This document shows positions 13,396 to 16,816 of a DNA stretch of 16,816 nucleotides, piece after piece. The notes under the pieces are model-generated. The model had not been told where the DNA came from and did no database searches. It saw nothing but the letters and a program-made list of their open reading frames with translations. The stretch comes from Candidatus Saccharimonadota bacterium (GTDB lineage: Bacteria; Patescibacteriota; Saccharimonadia; Saccharimonadales; Saccharimonadaceae): NCBI GenBank assembly GCA_017652715.1, contig JAGCAL010000072.1, positions 1 through 16,816 on the forward strand, written 5' to 3'. Made by a program: the position numbers and the translations under genes. The first letter of the stretch is position 1; the number at the start of each line of letters is the position of its first letter.

Positions 13396-14652
13396 ATGAA
13401 ACAGTTTTTAAGCCGACTCCCTCTTTATAACGAAATGGTCTTACCATACCATTATGCTCAATCTGTTGTGGCAAGTATTAAATACGGTTATCCAGGGAAA
13501 AAGCTTCGCGTTATCGGTGTTACTGGTACGAACGGCAAAACTACGACCTGCTTTATGATTTGGAAAATGCTAAATAGTAGCGGACATAAAACTGGTCTCA
13601 TGACTACTGTTGCCTACGGAATTGATAAGCTCGAACCGGAAACTGGCCATATGACGACGGTTGACGCTTTTACCCTTAATCGGCGTATTAAGAAAATCGC
13701 CGACCAAGGTGCGGAGTTTCTCGTCCTCGAAGTTACCTCCCACGCTCTTGCTGAATTTCGTACTCTTAATATCCCCTTCGAAATCGCTGTATTTACTAAC
13801 CTAACCCACGAGCATCTGGACTACCATAAAACCCTAGAAAAATATCGTGCAGCAAAAGGTAAACTCTTCAAGAAAGCCGCCTATTCTATTCTGAACGCTG
13901 ACGACCCGGCAACGAAATACTATAAAAAACTAACAGATGATTATTCGACTTATGGTATAAAAAACGGTCAGAATCGTCCAGAAAACCTAAAATTATCCGT
14001 AAATGGTGTAAAATATTCGCTCGGTGATATAAATATAGAGACAAACTTACCAGGCGAATTTAATGTCTATAATTCCCTAGCCGCTACTCTTGTTGGTAAA
14101 AAACTCGGACTTACAAACTCCCAGATTGAAACCGGCATTAAAGCCTTAAAAGAAGTTGAAGGGCGCATGAATATAATTGATGAAGGACAGCCATTTATGG
14201 TAATCGTCGACTACGCCCACACCCCAGATGCCCTAAACAATGTCTTCGAGGCCCTTAAAAACCATAAAGGTAAAATTATTTCTGTTCATGGTGGAGCTGG
14301 CAGGCGTGACCCTTCTACGCGCGAGGTTCGCGGTAGGCTCTTAGCTGAAAATTCTGATACTGTTATTATTACAGAAGATGATTCCAGAGACGAAAACCCC
14401 GAAACTATCGCCGCCGCTTTCATTAGGGGCGCCGAAAGCCAAGGAAAAATCCTCGGAAAAAATCTCTTTAAGGAGCTTGATCGTAAAGAAGCTATTAAAC
14501 TCGCCATAGAGAAAGCTAAACCTGACGATATCGTCCTAGTCCTCGGCAAAGGCCACGAGAAAACCATCCTTCGTGCCGACGGCCCACATGCATTTGAAGA
14601 TATTAAAGTTGCAAAAGAGTTGCTTAGGGCTAAAAACTTTACTCAAAAGTAA
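13396..14652 (+). CDS. murE: MurE-type UDP-MurNAc-tripeptide ligase, short N-terminus
   Basis: The 418-residue protein has the Mur ligase central and C-terminal domains: P-loop GTNGKTT (44-50), LEVTSHAL (111-118) with the metal Glu112 and His116, NLTHEHLDYH (135-144), the carbamylated-lysine position Lys154 in YRAAKGKLF, EGRMNII (255-261), DYAHTPDAL (272-280) and GKGHE (384-388). MurE adds the third amino acid of the peptidoglycan stem peptide in the cytoplasm. Only about 38 residues precede the P-loop, where E. coli-type MurE has a UDP-binding domain of about 90. The DNPR specificity motif reads DDSR (328-331), so the amino acid added cannot be assigned. The leaderless-type promoter argues that the short N-terminus is real. 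It could be another Mur-family amide ligase. Confidence 0.8.
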   Translation: MKQFLSRLPLYNEMVLPYHYAQSVVASIKYGYPGKKLRVIGVTGTNGKTTTCFMIWKMLNSSGHKTGLMTTVAYGIDKLEPETGHMTTVDAFTLNRRIKKIADQGAEFLVLEVTSHALAEFRTLNIPFEIAVFTNLTHEHLDYHKTLEKYRAAKGKLFKKAAYSILNADDPATKYYKKLTDDYSTYGIKNGQNRPENLKLSVNGVKYSLGDINIETNLPGEFNVYNSLAATLVGKKLGLTNSQIETGIKALKEVEGRMNIIDEGQPFMVIVDYAHTPDALNNVFEALKNHKGKIISVHGGAGRRDPSTREVRGRLLAENSDTVIITEDDSRDENPETIAAAFIRGAESQGKILGKNLFKELDRKEAIKLAIEKAKPDDIVLVLGKGHEKTILRADGPHAFEDIKVAKELLRAKNFTQK

Positions 14653-14658
14653 TATTTC

Positions 14659-14679
14659 ATGTTATCATTAAAATAACAT
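14659..14679. promoter_or_regulatory. Perfect 7-bp inverted repeat between murE and the next gene
   Basis: ATGTTAT (14659-14665) and ATAACAT (14673-14679) flank CATTAAA. A possible -10, TAAAAT (14669-14674), lies inside, with a predicted start near 14681 and a weak GGGA before the ATG at 14694. It could be an operator over a promoter or a weak end signal for murE. Confidence 0.35.
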
Positions 14680-14693
14680 AAACGGGAATAACT

Positions 14694-15875
14694 ATGGAAA
14701 ATAACAATACTGGCGCTGCGCCATCTAGCGCGCCGGAACAACCGCCTATTAACTCTAATAAAATTGCGGCGTCGGAAACCGTAAAAGCTGAACCGGTTCA
14801 GAAAAAGAAACATACCGGCTTAATTGTTGGCATTATTGTAGCTGTTCTGCTTTTGATTGCTGGCGGCGTATTCGCGGCGTTCGCAATCGTTAAGAATCAA
14901 CCAGAAAATATTGCTGCCGAATCATTTAACAATCTAGTCAACGCGAAACAAGTCGCTATCTCTGGTACCTTCTCTCTTACACCTAAGGGTGACTATGTAG
15001 ACAGCATGACCCCAGTTAACGTCAAACTCGAATCTAAAGCTGCTAATGCCAACCAGTCTGCTACTACAACAATCTCCGTCAACTACGGCGACAGTCAAAA
15101 AACGATTGAGCTCGAAGTCGGAGAGATATTTCTAAATAACGGTGTTTTCTATCTGAAAGCTAGCGGCATTAAGAAGATTTATGACGAATTCTTGCATGAT
15201 ATGTTAGAGGAGTATCTATATTCCGGAACTCCTAGTCAAATCGCTGCTATCGAAAGTCGTATCGAGAATATCATCAAAAAAGTTGATGATCAATGGTTCG
15301 AATTTTCCATTGAGGATATCTTAGCAAGCGAACTCATTAGCACATATCTAGGCCAAACCGAAAAAGATACAATAAGCAAAGCTTATGATTGCTCGATGCG
15401 AATTTACAAAAATTTGCCACAGTATACCCAGGAAATCTCAGACCTATACTCTGAAAACAAATTCCTCGTTTTAGAGCCAGCCCAAAACTCATTCTATAAA
15501 GTTTCGTTTGATGCCGATAACCTAGCTAATTATCTCAACGCTATTCCAGAAACTAAAATCATTGCCGACTATACAAACTGCAATAATTTCCAAATCACCG
15601 AAGAGACGTATTCAAAAGTTTCGTCTAGTGACCTCTCTAGAGCGATGGAAGAATTACCAAACATCTATACTAAATTCGACGGCTTCCTGAATCATCACCT
15701 TACCGAAGTTAAGGTCGAAAAGGAAGATGAATATTACTCAGTAACGTCTGACATTAACATTGCTTATCCGACCAACCTAACTATTACCGCTCCTTCGGGT
15801 GCTCGTCCGATTATGGATCTCGTCCAAGACGTCATCCAAGAAATAACTAACCTATACCAGTCGCTCTACGAATAA
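14694..15875 (+). CDS. Unknown single-pass membrane-anchored extracytoplasmic protein
   Basis: I do not recognise a family. The 393-residue protein has a Pro/Asn/Ala-rich cytoplasmic N-terminus (1-36), a KKKH stop, one transmembrane helix (about 42-66, GLIVGIIVAVLLLIAGGVFAA), then about 325 extracytoplasmic residues. That region begins ESFNNLVNAKQVAISGTFSL and continues with alternating strand-like and helix-like segments, resembling the layout of anchored lipid- or polymer-binding proteins, but no motif confirms this. There are only two cysteines in the outer region (near 236 and 302). A Lys-rich flank before the helix gives an N-in orientation. It lies between two Mur-type genes and may serve the envelope; that is context only. 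Confidence 0.8.
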   Translation: MENNNTGAAPSSAPEQPPINSNKIAASETVKAEPVQKKKHTGLIVGIIVAVLLLIAGGVFAAFAIVKNQPENIAAESFNNLVNAKQVAISGTFSLTPKGDYVDSMTPVNVKLESKAANANQSATTTISVNYGDSQKTIELEVGEIFLNNGVFYLKASGIKKIYDEFLHDMLEEYLYSGTPSQIAAIESRIENIIKKVDDQWFEFSIEDILASELISTYLGQTEKDTISKAYDCSMRIYKNLPQYTQEISDLYSENKFLVLEPAQNSFYKVSFDADNLANYLNAIPETKIIADYTNCNNFQITEETYSKVSSSDLSRAMEELPNIYTKFDGFLNHHLTEVKVEKEDEYYSVTSDINIAYPTNLTITAPSGARPIMDLVQDVIQEITNLYQSLYE

Positions 15876-15883
15876 GATTGATT

Positions 15884-15941
15884 AAATTGTAGACTTGGCC
15901 GAATTAATTTGGATAATATTCGGCCAAACCGTCTACAATTT
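15884..15941. terminator. Long hairpin between convergent genes, probable bidirectional terminator
   Basis: AAATTGTAGAC (15884-15894) pairs with GTCTACAATTT (15931-15941), and TTGGCCGAAT (15895-15904) with ATTCGGCCAA (15918-15927), with a three-base bulge ACC at 15928-15930. The + strand continues into a T run (15939-15944). It ends the 393-aa gene, and its right half lies within the last codons of the leftward Mur-like gene, so that coding sequence is constrained by the fold. Confidence 0.75.
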
Positions 15942-16653
15942 TTTCAGCTTCTATACCTAGCGTGCTTGCAATCGCGGTAGCACAAGCCATATAAGAGACC
16001 GCGGTCTCGCCCGGTACGAACGATGCTGCATTTACAATCTCGGACTTTATCGAGAAAGTCGCCTCTGTTCCCTTTGCATATAGTTTAGAATTCAAGATTT
16101 TTACATCAGACGACGAAAGCCCGTAGCTTATCGTCTTCTCACTTCCCTTAAATTCGGAAAAAGTCTCATAATTTATATCATCGTGATTCAATACGACGAT
16201 TTTCGGTTTCATGTCGAACAGAGTTTTTTCGTTATCGAGGTATTCCGCCGGTTCCATATCGGAAAGTCCAGCCGTAACGAAGTTCGTCATTGCCGCAACC
16301 ATCACTGGTAATCCATAAAATACGTTATCTCTTAACCCTTCAGCTGGGACCGTTACGACTACATAATTTGCCCCCGCTTTCCAAGCGTCGGAAAGAAACT
16401 TATGCAGCATCCCGACTTTAAAAGGCTGATCGCTAGCTAGAACTGCTACTTGCTCACCTGCTGACTTCAAAATTTCATGTACGAAATGCGCAACCACGGT
16501 TTTACCAGTAGTACCAGTAATCGCAATAAGCTTCATATCCTTAATCGGGTTGCCGTAGTAAGTCTTCAAAGCCTGCGCCTTAATTTTTTGTGCCTTTTTC
16601 TTAAAACCACCGTTTTTATTTTTGGTTCGGCTTGTACTTTCCCTCTCTCTCAT
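15904..16653 (-). CDS. Degenerate Mur-ligase-like P-loop protein, central domain only
   Basis: This 249-residue protein has a basic linker (1-40), then KLIAITGTTGKT with P-loop GTTGKT (47-52), and the remaining central-domain fold (AMTNFV...AEYLDNEKTLFDMKPKIVVLNHDD). It ends where the C-terminal Mur domain would begin, with no DYAHTP or GKGHE motif. Compared with the MurE at 13396, the metal-binding Glu/His block LEVTSHAL is VTVPAEGL, NLTHEHLDYH is NFVTAGLSDM, and the carbamylated lysine position holds Glu142. Nucleotide binding is plausible, but ligase activity as usually understood is not. There is no sign of frameshift; the last codons lie in a terminator hairpin. A regulatory or accessory role in wall synthesis is conjecture. 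Confidence 0.75.
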   Translation of the reverse strand: MRERESTSRTKNKNGGFKKKAQKIKAQALKTYYGNPIKDMKLIAITGTTGKTVVAHFVHEILKSAGEQVAVLASDQPFKVGMLHKFLSDAWKAGANYVVVTVPAEGLRDNVFYGLPVMVAAMTNFVTAGLSDMEPAEYLDNEKTLFDMKPKIVVLNHDDINYETFSEFKGSEKTISYGLSSSDVKILNSKLYAKGTEATFSIKSEIVNAASFVPGETAVSYMACATAIASTLGIEAEKIVDGLAEYYPN

Positions 16654-16662
16654 AATAGCCCT

Positions 16663-16671
16663 ATTATACCA
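16663..16671 (-). promoter_or_regulatory. Extended -10 promoter of the Mur-like gene
   Basis: Read leftward, TGGTATAAT (16671-16663) is a perfect extended -10. It lies 9 bases before the ATG at 16653, giving a leader of at most about 3 bases and no Shine-Dalgarno. Base 16654-16680 holds no other signal. Confidence 0.6.
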
Positions 16672-16745
16672 CAGAAATAAAAAGACTCCGAAGTTAAAAT
16701 CGGTATGAACTCAGCCGCTTCATCACTTAATTCAAATTTACTGAT

Positions 16746-16774
16746 TTGTATCCCCAATAGTTTTGTACTATACT
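16746..16774 (+). promoter_or_regulatory. Candidate promoter reading out of the right edge
   Basis: TTGTAT (16746-16751), a 17-base spacer and TATACT (16769-16774) make a reasonable housekeeping promoter with a predicted start near 16781. The region between the Mur-like promoter and here (16681-16745) shows no gene or clear structure. Confidence 0.45.
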
Positions 16775-16802
16775 TAGGAGAGTTTGGTGGGAGAAGTTTT
16801 TT

Positions 16803-16816
16803 AAAAAAGGAGGTGA
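16803..16816. other. AAGGAGGTGA at right edge: Shine-Dalgarno of the next gene, or 3' end of a leftward 16S rRNA
   Basis: The window ends AAAAAAGGAGGTGA. On the + strand this is a ten-base Shine-Dalgarno placed some 25 bases after a plausible promoter, which suggests a gene starting just outside. The reverse complement, TCACCTCCTTTTTT, is equally what the 3' terminus of a bacterial 16S rRNA looks like. The bases beyond the window decide between the two; I slightly prefer the first because of the upstream promoter. Confidence 0.45.

Noticed and set aside
1-16816. CRISPR arrays, transposases or phage genes
   Set aside because: No spaced direct repeats and no transposase, integrase or phage structural motifs were seen; the only mobile-element hint is the tRNA 3' duplication.
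1-16816. Alternative genetic code (TGA read as glycine)
   Set aside because: TGA ends dnaN at the expected length and no core gene has an internal TGA, so the standard bacterial code fits.

Overview
This window looks like the replication-origin neighbourhood of a host-dependent, small-genome bacterium of the Patescibacteria (CPR), most likely Saccharibacteria (TM7). The basis is the rpmH-rnpA-yidC-jag block facing away from dnaA-dnaN-recF, short divergent versions of core proteins, AT-rich sequence, and several large single-pass surface proteins without recognisable families. TGA is a normal stop (for example in dnaN), which argues against the TGA-recoded Gracilibacteria/Absconditabacteria. 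The taxonomic call is an inference from gene content; no database was searched.

Layout. Bases 1-1335 hold a LytR-CpsA-Psr cell-wall glycopolymer transferase, open at the left edge. It converges on a four-gene leftward block (rpmH, rnpA, yidC, jag; 3617 down to 1507), with a 170-base imperfect palindrome between the two. The rpmH-dnaA gap (3618-3835) and the dnaA-dnaN gap (5195-5428) both carry DnaA boxes of the form TTTTCCACA, so the origin appears bipartite. The dnaA-dnaN gap also ends in a run resembling the DnaA-trio unwinding element, just upstream of dnaN. The dnaA, dnaN and recF genes run rightward; recF overlaps by 57 bases the 3' end of a leftward gene for a 741-residue membrane-anchored protein of unknown function. 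That gene is divergent from an RNA uracil-5-methyltransferase (RlmD/RlmCD/TrmA family). Next come tRNA-Ser(GGA), an exact 17-base copy of its 3' end 78 bases downstream, a leader-peptide ORF, a MacB-type ABC transporter pair, a short MurE-type ligase, a membrane-anchored hypothetical protein, and a leftward degenerate Mur-ligase-like protein. The right edge begins either a new transcription unit or a leftward 16S rRNA gene.

The most striking system-level signal concerns promoters. Six genes (rnpA, yidC, the 741-aa gene, the methyltransferase, murE and the Mur-like gene) have a consensus -10 box TATAAT lying 6-9 bases before the start codon, often with an extended TGn. Transcription should therefore start at or within about 3 bases of the start codon, giving leaderless mRNAs. 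Other genes (rpmH, jag, dnaA, dnaN, the leader ORF and the permease) have clear Shine-Dalgarno sequences. The window thus seems to use two translation-initiation modes side by side.

Functionally the window joins replication initiation (DnaA, DnaN, RecF), RNA and ribosome maturation (RnpA, L34, uracil methyltransferase, tRNA-Ser), membrane protein insertion (YidC, Jag/KhpB) and envelope work (LCP, MacB-like transporter, two Mur-type proteins, two anchored surface proteins).
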